From the NCBI GenBank assembly GCA_028554645.1, contig JAQOOI010000079.1:124001-188000 (forward strand): a DNA stretch of 64,000 nt, in the 5' to 3' direction. Under the pieces are notes generated by a model. That model was not told where the DNA came from. It made no database searches and was given only the letters and a program-made list of their open reading frames with translations. The stretch is from Omphalotus guepiniiformis (taxonomy: Eukaryota > Basidiomycota > Agaricomycetes > Agaricales > Omphalotaceae). Shown here piece by piece: positions 1-11,100 of this stretch; positions within the stretch are counted from its first letter, which is position 1, and every line of letters starts with the position of its first letter. Made by a program: the position numbers and the translations under genes.

Positions 1-495
1 AAAGAACAGCTCTCCATGTGCTCGTCGATGCATCGGAACAATGTTAGGTTAGTCGCATTTCGAGCTCAGAAATTTACTTCATGTTCATCGCTATCTATAT
101 GTCCTTCTGATTTAGTGTTGATTGGTTAGGGTGCTCTCAGCCGTGGTTTGATGCTTTGTTTAGAGCGGGCAACATCGACGTAAGTTCACCCATTGACGAT
201 TTTCTTGGTCAGAAAGCTTAATTATCTAGTATCCAGTGTGCATGTGTGCATGAGCCAACATGAGCACCAGGACAGTGGCGGGATAGCTTTAGCTTTTCGC
301 AGAGAGGCCGCTTTTCTTATAGCGCGACTCAAGATTTGTCGTTGTCGTCGCGGCGCGGCTGTGCTATCCTCTGGGTTAACTCGTTCACATTATTCCTCTT
401 CATTCACATTGGGCTTGAAGGCTAGTTAGAGTATTCAGGTGAGAACCCATCTCACAATTCCATGAGTCTCTAGGTGTTGAATGGTTGCATAACAG
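1..495. other. 5' flank of the first gene, no assignable feature
   Basis: No open frame here resembles a known family. A GT-AG intron could run from about 440 (GTGAGA) to 495 (AACAG) or to 550, so an upstream exon of the next gene may lie here, but I cannot place it. Confidence 0.3.
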
Positions 496-550
496 GAGAA
501 GAAGGTGCAGGTCGATAAAGATGTGTTGGATGGACTCAGGTATGCATGAG

Positions 551-1047
551 GGGCCGTGGGCGCCGACTCTTGGAGGGCTCAAGCGATCATAGATAAATTT
601 CAATCGTTGCTCAGGAAGGATCTTTCAAAAAGTGAAGGAGGTGGCTGGATCTATGGGTATAGAATTGTGAACCATGGAGCAGGCGCCGGCGAGGTGATCA
701 AGGCGGGAAGGAGCGGCGATGTTCGCCGTCGAATGCTTGAATGGAAACGGCAGGACCCTTCACAGGAGCAAGTTTGGTACGACGGGATCGAGAGCGCTCG
801 CTGCCATCGCGTTGAGAGCTTGCTTCATGTGGCTTTAGAAGAGATTTGCGTCGAGCGACCGAGGGCTCAGTGCTTGGATTGTGAGTAAATGTCTTTTTCG
901 TCGACCAGATCACGAACTCAGTGAATTATAGGCGGTCGCCGCCATCGAGAAGTGTTCACGTTCGACGGCGAGAACGTTTGGGAGGACAAGATCGTACCCA
1001 TGATAGAGAGGATCGAAGAGTTGGTTAAATGTGTTCACGGTTCATGA
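551..1047 (+). CDS. T5orf172 / GIY-YIG-like domain protein, 5' end uncertain
   Basis: Two exons joined by a 51-bp intron encode a T5orf172-type (GIY-YIG-fold, Mug113-like) domain. Visible signatures are GWIYGYRIV, a lysine strand VIKAGRSGDVRRRMLEW, a basic helix around the RVESLLHVALEE segment, and a cysteine pair CLDCG followed by HREVFTFDG. The splice restores the CxxCG...HREVF block, which is strong evidence for the intron. The family occurs in many basidiomycetes as single-domain proteins; its role there is not established, although GIY-YIG folds are often nucleases. No in-frame ATG precedes the domain and a TGA stands in frame at 547-549. The true start therefore lies in an upstream exon, or that stop is a disabling mutation. 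The frame ends with TGA at 1045-1047. The call rests on motif pattern only. Confidence 0.6.
881..931 (+). other. spliceosomal intron, 51 bp
   Basis: Donor GTGAGT at 881 and acceptor TATAG ending at 931. Removal joins GAT T to GC and continues the conserved CxxCG...HREVF block in frame, whereas the unspliced frame stops at once. Confidence 0.75.
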
Positions 1048-1552
1048 TCTTTCAATGCTTGCAGTATTTCTTGTTGTTACCCTCGGTGTGTCATTCTACT
1101 AGCATGTATGTGTTGTATTCCATACGGCATGTATTGTCTCATTAAATCTCAACTTCACCCTCGTAATCGCAGGCATCTTTGTCTCAGCTCAGCAAACAGT
1201 GTGCTACGCACACCGGAGAGAGCACCGGATGTAGATGGGAGCGAGGAACCACGGTATGTGTTTTTGTTGTGGTGTGCTGCCGAAGTGAACTGAAGTATGA
1301 CATTAGGTTGAAGAATCCGTTTGATGATCCTACACCTTCGCAAGCTCCGACTATTTTGACTATGCCTGAGTGAGTGGTTGTGTTGGGCTTGTATTTGCAT
1401 CTTTTCACCACAAGGGCAGAACTCTCCGACATGGTGTCTTCCTCCTCTCGACGAGTCACTCAATCTCTGGTAATTATATGAATTCCATCGTAAACATTCC
1501 CCCAACCACCCTCTTTTCGTATATCGCACGTCGAATGAATCCGGAGAACTGA
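1048..1552 (+). other. possible 5' exons of the adenylation gene
   Basis: Short open stretches separated by intron-like GTATGT...TAG, GTGAGT...CAAG and GTAATT boundaries lie at about 1179-1254, 1313-1373 and 1420-1476. They could be N-terminal exons of the AMP-binding gene that follows, but the encoded residues show no motif I recognise. Confidence 0.3.
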
Positions 1553-3302
1553 AGACTATCGGATGGGGAAGAGCAGGGAATGCTGTTAGACGTGCTGCGA
1601 AAATCGTACGAAATCTCGTTGAGGAGGAAGGGTCTGAAGACGAAGAGGGGAAAGGAGGGAAAAAGGTCATTGCTATTCTAACTAATCGTGGTATGTCCCC
1701 TCATTTAACTGTCAATATCTATTCATTTGCGATACAATATTCACGTCAAAAAAAACACAGATACAATAACTCTCATCTTTGGTATCATCCGCGCAGGATA
1801 CATCCCCTTCCCAATATCCCACGTAACTCCCCGCTAATGATCTCCCATCTCTTCTCCCGCACCAAACCTTTTGGGGTCTTTGTCGGCACTAGCAAAGAAG
1901 AACAAGGAATATCGTTCGTCCTACGTGCCGCTTTCGCACCTTTGAGTGGGTAAACTGGGTTTAGGGTTCCCAAAACCCTTGATACTTCATCCTCCTGGGA
2001 AGGAAGATGATGAAGTCGAGCTTGAGTTTGAGCCGGATACGAAAATGGATGATCTTGCTGCGTATATGCATTCGTTGGGTTCGACGGAGTTCCCGAAGCC
2101 TATACCTATCACGCATCAGTTTTTGCATCAACACAAGGAATGTTACCCTGTACGTCGGTTCTTCCTTTTTTGGTTTGTAGCCCGCCTACTGAATATCTCG
2201 TAGGGTTCGGAGACGTCGATTTTTGCGGAATGAGATGTTCATTGACTTCACTGCCTATGTTCCGTGAGTCGTTGCATTTTCCTCCTCATGCACAAACCTT
2301 ATTCCATGGATTTCTTAGACTCTGCTGGAAACGTTCCCTTCACATGGGCGGTGAGTTCTTGTACTTCTACCTACTTCACCTTCTCGTCTACTAACTAACA
2401 CTTTAAATAGCTCGAAGCTGGCCTTACTCATTGACCGTTCTCGCACCGGTATACCCACCACCCTTCCCAACCCTCAAAGTCGCCTTCGAAGGGATGCAGA
2501 GAGTACATCGAGCGCGATTGTCTATAGTATCTCCGTTCATCTCGAGGTACGTCTACCCTTCATGTTCCTCGAATCTTCAACTCAATGTATTTATTTGGGT
2601 CCTCGTAGGAATGGACGAAAGATAAATCCAAAATCGAGTATATGAAAGCAGTCGTACGTCACCTCTTACAACTATCCCTCACGACTCTCATCTAAACGAG
2701 CATGGGTACACTACACTAGATCTATCAAGGCGCCCCACTCACCCGCCGCACTGGCAACAACCTCACCTCAAATGGTGTCCCGCTCGTTCCGATGTACGGT
2801 ATGACGGAGGGTGGTGCAATGAGTTATTTAATCCCCAGTACGTTCCACTCCTAGTTCATCTTTCTCCTAGCAACAGAACTCATGAAACAGTTCTTCTCAA
2901 TAGATCAGAACGCCGAACGGGATTTCGAATACTTCACCTTCTCACCACATTATGGTATGCAATTTATCGAGCAGACACCTGAACAACCTGGGGTGTATGA
3001 GCTTATATGGTGCGTATACTTCTTGATCTCGTTCGAGAAAATAAAACTAATTTTTCTGTTGTTGTGATAGAAAACACTAACACATACACCCGCAATAATC
3101 AACACTGTCATTGATGGACAAGACGGCTACGCTACCTCGGATCTACTAATCCCACACCCTGATCCGACGAAGAAAGGTGAGGCAGTTGGGGCTACGTACG
3201 ATTTTTTAGACGGTGAGTTGATGTTTTTGTTGTTCATCCCTCAGGGTTACTCTTATTTACCCAGCGAACCGGTGGGCAATCGTGAGACGCCGCGTACTTC
3301 AG
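1553..3302 (+). pseudogene. adenylate-forming (AMP-binding, NRPS-like reductase type) gene, frameshifted and truncated
   Basis: Successive short exons encode pieces of an adenylation domain of the basidiomycete NRPS-like / aminoadipate-reductase-like class. Such enzymes activate a carboxylic acid as its adenylate for thioester formation and reduction. Visible pieces in order are: TIGWGRAGNAVRRAAKIV (about 1570), ILTNR joined across an intron (1691-1760) to DTITLIFGIIRAGYIPFPI, HSLGSTEFPKPI (A3-like, about 2070-2110), TLKVAFEGMQ, VPMYGMTEGGAMSYL (A5-like, about 2790-2830), ERDFEYFTFSPHYGM, and DGYATSDLLIPHPDP (about 3120). After PFPI the frame slips at the CCC run 1818-1820: one extra C would give the expected I-S-P-R-N-S-P. 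Homology stops at about 3300, where satellite DNA begins, so the thiolation and reductase domains are absent. The decay could be old or partly a sequence error. Confidence 0.6.
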
Positions 3303-6163
3303 AGAGTAGCTTCTAGCTGCATACAGCCACAAAATGTAGCTTCTACACATAAATACTCACAGATTGTAGCTCCTAGTGACAAATAGCTGCAATTTGTAGG
3401 TCCTAGCCACATAGCTGCAATTTGCTGCAATCTGTAGCTCTTAGCTGCAAATACCCACCAACTGGGTTTGTTTTTGGGTGGCCTCCACTGGAGTATCAAG
3501 TGGGAAATGAATTGGGAGATCACAGTGTGGCTATTTGTAGCTAAGAGCTGCAGTTTTGTGGTGGTGTTAGCTATTTGTATCTTAGAGCTTACTTACATGC
3601 TATAAAATTATTTTTCTGCAATTTGTGAAGAAGAAGTTTTCAGAGACTCTCAAGCCAATTGATTTAAACAGCGCAGGAGCTGAGCTGTTTGCACACAAGC
3701 CAGCCAAGCTGAGCTGTTGGCAACCCTCTAGAAGCTACAATCTGTGAGTATATATAGCTAGAAGCTACAATTTGTAGCTGTGTGCAGCTAGAAGCTACAA
3801 ATTGTAGGTATTTGCAGCTAAGAGCTACAAATAATGGCTATTTGTAGTTAAGAGCTACAATTTGTGCAAAGAGCTGTAAATTGCAGGAAATTACAGCTAT
3901 ATGTAATTTTGTGGCTCTTAGCAGCTAAGAGCTGCAGTTTTGTGGCTGTCTGCAGCTGTTTGTCACTAGGAGCTACAAATGATGCTACAATTTGTAGCTG
4001 TGTGCAGCTAGAAGCTACAAATTGTAGGTATTTGCAAAATGTGGCCATCTGCAGCAAAGGCAAAGAGCTGCAAATTGTGGCTGTCTGCAGCTAAGAGCTC
4101 TGATATGTGGCTATCTGTAGCTAGATATTACAGTTTGTGGCTATTTGTAGCTAGGAGCTGTAATTTAGAGCTATTTATTGCTAGTAACTGCAAGTTGTAG
4201 CTATCTACAGCTAATATCTGCAATTTGTGGCTAGTTGCAGCTAAAAGCTTTAAATTGTGGCTATTTGTAGGAAAGAGCTGCAAATTGTGGCTGTCTGCAG
4301 CTAGGAGCTCTGATATGTGGCTATCTGTAGCTAGATATTACAATTTGTGGCTACTTGTAGCTAGAAGCTGTAATGTAGAGCTATTTATAGCTTAGTGACT
4401 GCAAGTTGTAGCTGTCTACAGCTAAGATCTGCAATTTGTGGCTATTTCCAGTTAAAAGCTGTAAATTGTGGCTAGTTGCAGGAAAGAGCTGCAAATTGTG
4501 GCTCTCTGCAGCTAGGAGCTCTGATTTGTGGCTATCTGTACCTAGATATTACAATGTGTGGCTACTTGTAGCTAGGAGCTGTAATTCAGAACTATTTATA
4601 GCTTAGTAACTGCAATTTGTAGCTGTCTATAGCTAAGATCTGCAATTTGTGGCTATTTCCAGTTAAAAGCTCTAAATTGTGGCTAGTTGCAGCTAAAAGC
4701 TTGAAATTGTGGCTATTTGTAGGAAAGAGCTGCAATTTGTGTCTATCTGTAGCAAAGGCAAAAAGCTGCAAATTGTGGCTGTCTACAGGTAGAAGCTCTG
4801 ATTTGTGGCTATCTGTAGCTAGAAACTACAATTTGTGGCTATTTGCAGCTAGGAGCTATGTGGCTTTTTTGCAGCTAGGAGCTACAATATCTTGCTAGTT
4901 GCAGCAAAGAGCTGCAATCTGGGTCTATTTGCAGCCAAGAGCTTCACATTGTAGCTATCTGCATCTAAGCTGCACTTTATGCTTATTTGTAGCAAAGAGC
5001 TAACTGTAGCTAGAAGCTACAACTTGGCTAGTGTGGCTAGGAGCTACAAATTGTGGATCTTTGGTGGCTATTTGTAGCTAGGAGCTGTCAATTGCAGCTA
5101 TTTGCCACTAGAAGCTGCAAAATGTGGCCATCTGCAGCAAAGGCAAAGAGCTGCAAATTGTGGCTGTCTGCAGCTAAGAGCTCTGATATGTGGCTATCTG
5201 TAGCTAGATATTACAATTTGTGGCTATTTGTAGCTAGGAGCTGTAATTTAGAGCTATTTATTGCTAGTAACTGCAAGTTGTAGCTATCTACAGCTAATAT
5301 CTGCAATTTGTGGCTAGTTGCAGCTAAAAGCTTTAAATTGTGGCTATTTGTAGGAAAGAGCTGCAAATTGTGGCTGTCTGCAGCTAGGAGCTCTGATATG
5401 TGGCTATCTATAGCTAGATATTACAATTTGTGGCTACTTGTAGCTAGGAGCTGTAATGTAGAGCTATTTATAGCTTAGTTACTGCAATTTGTAGCTGTCT
5501 ACAGCTAAGATCTGCAATTTGTGGCTATTTCCAGTTAAAAGCTGTAAATTGTGGCTAGTTACAGCTAAAAGCTTGAAATTGTGGCTATTTGTAGGAAAGA
5601 GCTGCAATTTGTGTCTATTCAATAGCCATACTATTTGCAGCCATTTGCAGCTAAGTAGTATCAGATAGTTGTAAAAAGCCAAATTTAATACAAATAGCTA
5701 CTGCTAGCTGTGAATAGCCACAAAATATTGCTTCTAGCTATGTACAGTCATCAATTGTCAATTACAGTTATCTCTAGCTAGAAGCTACACTAATTAGCTA
5801 TTTGCAGCTAACAATGACTTTGCAGATAGGAGCAAGAACTTGTGGCTAGAAGTGATGTTTTGGAGCTATGTATAGCTAGCAGCCACAGTGTATGGCTATT
5901 TGTAGATAGGGCTGTAATTTGAATCTCTTTATAGCTAGTTGCTACAATGTATAGCTATCTATAGCTAAGATTCACAAATTGTGACTATTTGTAGCAAAGA
6001 GCTACAGATTGTGTCTATTTACAGCAAAGTGCTACAAATGACCGCTGTTTGCTACTAGATGCTGCAAACTGTGGAAAATGTGGCTTTTTTGCAGCTAGGA
6101 GCTACAATCTCTAGCTAGTTGCAGCAAAGAGCCTGGGTCTATTTGCAATCAAGAGCTTCACAC
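3303..6163 (+). repeat. 30-bp monomer satellite, block 1 (mostly plus orientation)
   Basis: Degenerate tandem copies of a 30-bp unit of the form TGTGGCTATTTGTAGCTAGG followed by AGCTGnAATT. Between about 4100 and 4525 the variant with CTCTGAT recurs at 210-211 bp, so monomers are grouped into seven-unit higher-order repeats; the roughly 330-bp stretch at 4030-4360 recurs nearly unchanged at 5115-5445. Short opposite-orientation pieces lie at 3303-3470 and about 5680-5740. Non-satellite stretches lie at about 3470-3530 and 3600-3720. The period is a multiple of 3, so open frames with a 10-residue repeat arise by chance and are not genes. Confidence 0.9.
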
Positions 6164-7650
6164 AGCTCCTAGCTACAAATAGCCACAAATTGTAGTTTCC
6201 AGCTACAGACAGCCACAAATCAGAGCTCCTACCTGTAGACAGCCACAATTTGCAGCTTTTTGCCTTTGCTGCAGATAGACACAAATTGCAGCCCTTCCTA
6301 CAAATAGCCACAATTTCAAGCTTTTAGCTGCAACTAGCCACAATTCAGATCTTTTTGCTACAAATAGCTGCAATTTGCAGATCTCATCTGTAGACAGCTA
6401 CAAATTGCAGTCACTAGCTATAAATAGCTCCAAATTATAGCTCCTAGCTGCAAATAGCCACAAATTGTAGTTTCTAGCTACAGATAGCCACAAATCAGAG
6501 CTCCTACCTGCAGACAGCCACAATTTGCAACTTTTTGCCTTTGCTGCAGAGAGACCTAAATTGCAGCTTCTGGCTACAGATAGCCACAATCTGTAGCTCT
6601 TTGCTGCAAAGAGCCCCAATCTGCAGCTTCTAGCTGCAAACAGACCCAAATTGCAGCTCTTAGATGCAAAAAGACACAGAGTGCAGCTCCTAGCTGTACA
6701 AATTACAGCTCTGTGCAACAAATAGCCACAATTTGCAGCTAGCAGCTGCACACAGCCCAGTTTTGCAGTTCTTAGCTGGAAATAGATGCACATAGTACCT
6801 TCTTGCTACAAATAGCCACAATTTTAGCTCTGGCTTCACATTATAGCTATAAAGAGCCAGGTATTGTAGTTTCTAGCTACAAATAGTTACAATTTAGGGC
6901 TGCTAGGTATAGACAAGCCACACAAATTTGTAGCTCTTCACTGCATATAACTACCCACAACTTGTAGCTTCTAGGTGCAAATTGACCCAAATTGCAGCTC
7001 TTTGGAATAACCAGCCACAAATTTCAGCTTCTAGCTGCAGACAGCCACATTTTGCAGTGTCTATTGGCAAATAGCTGCAATTTACAGCCCCTAGCTACAA
7101 ATTCCCACAATTTCTATAGTATGTGAGCCTAGAAGTGTTATAGACTAAATATTCATGGATTGTAGGTCTTAGCAAACAGCCACAAAACTGCAGCTCTTTG
7201 CTGCAAATACCCACAGTTTACAGCTCTTTACTGCAATTAGCCACTATTTGCAGCCTACAAATAGCCACAATTTCAAGCTTTTAGCTGCAACTAGCCACAA
7301 TTTAGAGCTTTTAACTGGAAATAGCCACAAATTGCAGATCTTAGCTGTAGACAGCTACAAATTGCAGTTACTAAGCTATAAATAGTTCTGAATTACAGCT
7401 CCTAGCTACAAGTAGCCACACATTGTAATATCTAGGTACAGATAGCCACAAATCAGAGCTCCTAGCTGCAGAGAGCCACAATTTGCAGCTCTTTCCTGCA
7501 ACTAGCCACAATTTACAGCTTTTAACTGGAAATAGCCACAAATTGCAGATCTTAGCTGTAGACAGCTACAAATTGCAGTCACTAAGCTATAAATAGCTCT
7601 ACATTACAGCTTCTAGCTACAAGTAGCCACAAATTGTAATATCTAGCTAC
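6164..7650 (-). repeat. 30-bp monomer satellite, block 2 (inverted)
   Basis: The same 30-bp family in the opposite orientation (AGCTCCTAGCTACAAATAGC type units) begins abruptly after GAGCTTCACA at about 6163. The block runs to the Ty3 insertion point at 7650 and resumes at 13917. Confidence 0.9.
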
Positions 7651-8102
7651 TGTCAGCGACTCGAGTTATAAACTCAAATAACCAAACACAATGATCTTAG
7701 TTTCACACGAGTAAGAGAAAAGCAGAAAGTGGAATTGAGAAAAGAGACGATACAAGGAAGTATGCTAAGTACAAGTCTAAACTCGAGGAGTTATTGACAA
7801 GATCGAAGCTAAAGGAATATCTACCTAAGCGGACTTGTTATATACGTAAATAAAACCCTAAACCCTGGGCTATAACCCTTGACTAATCCACCGTGTGTCT
7901 ACCATGAGTTTGATCGCCTCAAGTGTTTCATTAATGATCGTGATCGCCTTGAGGTCTACATGCTTGATCTCGATCATCATGCTACCTACGTGTGTATTTA
8001 ATATAACCCTAGATCTATAACTTAAGATGCTATCTACTGATAATAAAAGTGTCTATATGTACAAACAATGAGATAAGATGAAAAAAGAAAACATTCGTAA
8101 CA
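7651..8102 (-). repeat. Ty3 element 3' LTR
   Basis: 452 bp, beginning TGTCAGCGAC and ending CGTAACA on the plus strand, so the element-sense ends are TGTTACG...CTGACA. It matches the other LTR over its full length by eye. Confidence 0.95.
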
Positions 8103-8115
8103 TGACCCCCTCTTT
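8103..8115 (-). promoter_or_regulatory. Ty3 polypurine tract (plus-strand primer)
   Basis: Element-sense AAAGAGGGGGTCA lies directly against the 3' LTR start and overlaps the pol stop codon. This is the expected place and composition for plus-strand priming. Confidence 0.7.
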
Positions 8116-11100
8116 AGGGACGATGTCCCCATCGTCCTAACTTTACTGCTAATGCTTCTGTCGGCATCTTCTTCGTTTCTACTACTTCCGTACATGCTTC
8201 AGGGATAGGTCGTAACAATGATGTCGGGAATAAGGAAATTGGGACCTCAATCTTTCTTAACTGAGGTGGTCGTGGTTTAGTGGGGAATTTTTTATGGAAC
8301 TCTTCGATTGCTTCTTTTGCGTTTGCAAGGTTTGCTAATGGTTCCCATGTTTGTTCGTGCCGCGAGTATCCCTTCCATTGGACTTTGTATCCAAATCTCC
8401 CTCCCCTATATTTCCCTGAATCTACTATCTCTTCCACTTCGAACTCCGGTTCTTCTCCTTCTATCACTGGTGGCGGATTATCATTCTTAGGCTGCTCAGG
8501 GAATTCAGGCGGATGATAGGGTGACAGTAGAACTTCGTTAAAGACTGGATGTATCCTCTTCCAAGTCTTCGGTATCTTTAGTTGATACGACGTCGCTCCA
8601 ACTTTCTTTATGACTTCAAAAGGACCAAATCGTTTATCATCCAACTTCTTCATTGGTCGATCAGAAGTCAGGTTTGTCGCTTCAAGCCATACTTTGTCAT
8701 TAGGCTTATATTCAACTGATGGTTTCCTCTTCTTGTCATAATACCGAGTCATGTCTTCCTTTGCCTTCTTAAGTGCTGCCCCTACTTCGTCCCTGATCTT
8801 GATCATCTTATCGGCAAATTCCTGTGCTGTGGGATTTGTCGACAGAGTTCTTGGAGCTGTTCCCTTATACGGATGTCGTCCCATATCCGCATAGAACGGA
8901 GTGACACCCGTCGCTGAGTGTATTCTGTCATTCAACACAAACTCTGCTGTTGGTAACCATTCATGCCAGTCGTTCTGATGTTGATTGATGAATAACCGGA
9001 GATAATGTTCAATCTCTTGGTTCATCCGTTCCGTCTGTCCATTCGTCTGTGGGTGATATGCCGTTGTGAAACTCCCCTGAATGCCTAATAACCGGTATAG
9101 TTCCTTCATGAATCGGGAATGATATTGAGGTCCCCGATCATGAATAATCTTTCTCGGTAATCCATGTATAGGAAAGATTTTGTCCCTATAGATTCTGGCC
9201 ATTCCTTCAGACGTTAACGACATGTGTGTGGGTACCAAACGTGTTCGTTTGGTGAAATGGTCCACAGTCACACTTATGGCATTAAAACCTCCAGCTTCCG
9301 GTAGTTCTCCGATCAGATCCGTTCCTATGACTTCCCAGGGACCTTGTGGAACATTGTTTGTGACTAGTGTTCCCGTTGGTTTGGTTCGATGAATCTTAGT
9401 GGCCTGACACTTTTCACACCCTTTAACGTATTTCCGTACATCCTGAGTGATTCCCGGCCACCAATAGTTTCTCGTCACCAATTCCATGGTTTTGAACTGC
9501 CCTGGATGTCCCGTCAGAACGGTATCATGATGTAGTCCGATGATCTTTCCCCGTAACCTATTATCAATAGGCACGTAAATCCTATCCTGCCACGTCACAA
9601 TTCCTTCCTCTGACTCAACCCAATCCTTCTCTTTTCCTTCTAAAGCCTTATTCACTAGATTATCCCGCACTTTTGACTTTTTCTTGATAAGATCTAAGAT
9701 CTCGTCCTCGGGCATCTCTAGTCTGTTGATCGAAAAAAGTTCCGGCTTTAAAAGTACCACATCCTCATTGTCTTTCTCCCCCGTCTCATGATTGGCCATC
9801 CTGGACAATGCATCTGGCTTTCCCATTGACTTTCCGGGTTTATGAATCAACGTAAAGTCGTATTCGGACAATTCAGTGATCCATCGGGCTTGTCGGCGAT
9901 TCAATTTCTGAGGCTTTTTGAAATACTGAAGATTTTGATGATCTGTATAGATCTCAAATGACTCTTCTGCACCCATCAGATACTGTCTCCAATCTGCTAA
10001 GGAATCCATAATGGCCATCATTTCCTTATCATAGATCTCATAATTACGTTCCGTTTCGTTTAGAGATCTAGATCTGAACGCAATAGGCCACCATTTTCCA
10101 TCTATCTTTTGTGATAAGACAGCTCCGTTCGCATAATCTGATGAATCTGCCTCGACTCTGAATTGTCCATGATCACGGGGTATGGTTAGAACTACTTCTT
10201 CGGCAATTCTACTTTTGAGTTCTTCGAATGCCTGCTGTTGTTGCTCTGTCCATTCCCACTTTGAATTCCCAGTCAGTGATGACAATGGTTTTGCCACTTG
10301 ACTAAATCCTCGGATAAATCGTCGGTAGAAGTTGCAGAAACCCAAGAAGGACTGTACTTCCTTCTTGTTTCCTGGTATTTTCCATTCTTTTACCGCTTTG
10401 ACTTTCTTTGGATCCATCTGCACTTGTCCATTTCCTACAAACACTCCAAGGTACTCAACATTACTGGTCTCGAATTCGCACTTTTCAGGTCTAAGATATA
10501 ACTTGTGTTGTCGTAATATATCTAACACCTGTTTTACAATTGACTCGTGCTCTTCGATTGTATTTGTGAAAATCAAGATATCGTCTAAGTACACCATGAC
10601 GTGACCTTCGTTGATCAAATCCCTTAAGATATGATTCATAAACGCTTGGAAGGTCGCCGGAGAATTTGTAAGACCAAAGAACATAACCGTTGGTTCAAAG
10701 AGCCCCCGATTAGTCCTAAATGCCGCCTTCCACTCATCGCCTTCTTTGATCCGGATATTATTGTATCCCCATCGAACATCCATTTTCGAAAATACTTTCG
10801 AATCCTTCAGTTTATCAATGAGTTCTTGAATGAGCGGCAACGGGTATTTGTTCTTTATCGTTGCTTCATTCAATTTTCGATAATCCTGGACAGGTCGAAG
10901 TTTCCCATCTTTCTTTGCCACAAAGAAGAATGGTGAGGCCATCGGTGACTTTGATGGTCTAATTCGTCCAGATTTCAGATTTTCCTTAATGAACTCATCT
11001 AAAACTTTCTGTTCCGAAGGATTTAATGGATAGACCTTGCAATCTACTGGCGTAAAGTCTGGCTTCAGTTCAATTGCATGGTCCCAGGGTCTTCGTTCGG

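Noticed and set aside
1155..1670. Minus-strand 171-codon open frame opposite the adenylation gene
   Set aside because: Low-complexity Ser/Arg content, no domain, and the plus strand carries the spliced adenylation exons.
3303..7650. CRISPR-like regular repeats
   Set aside because: Monomers are contiguous and diverged with no unique spacers, and the genome is fungal.
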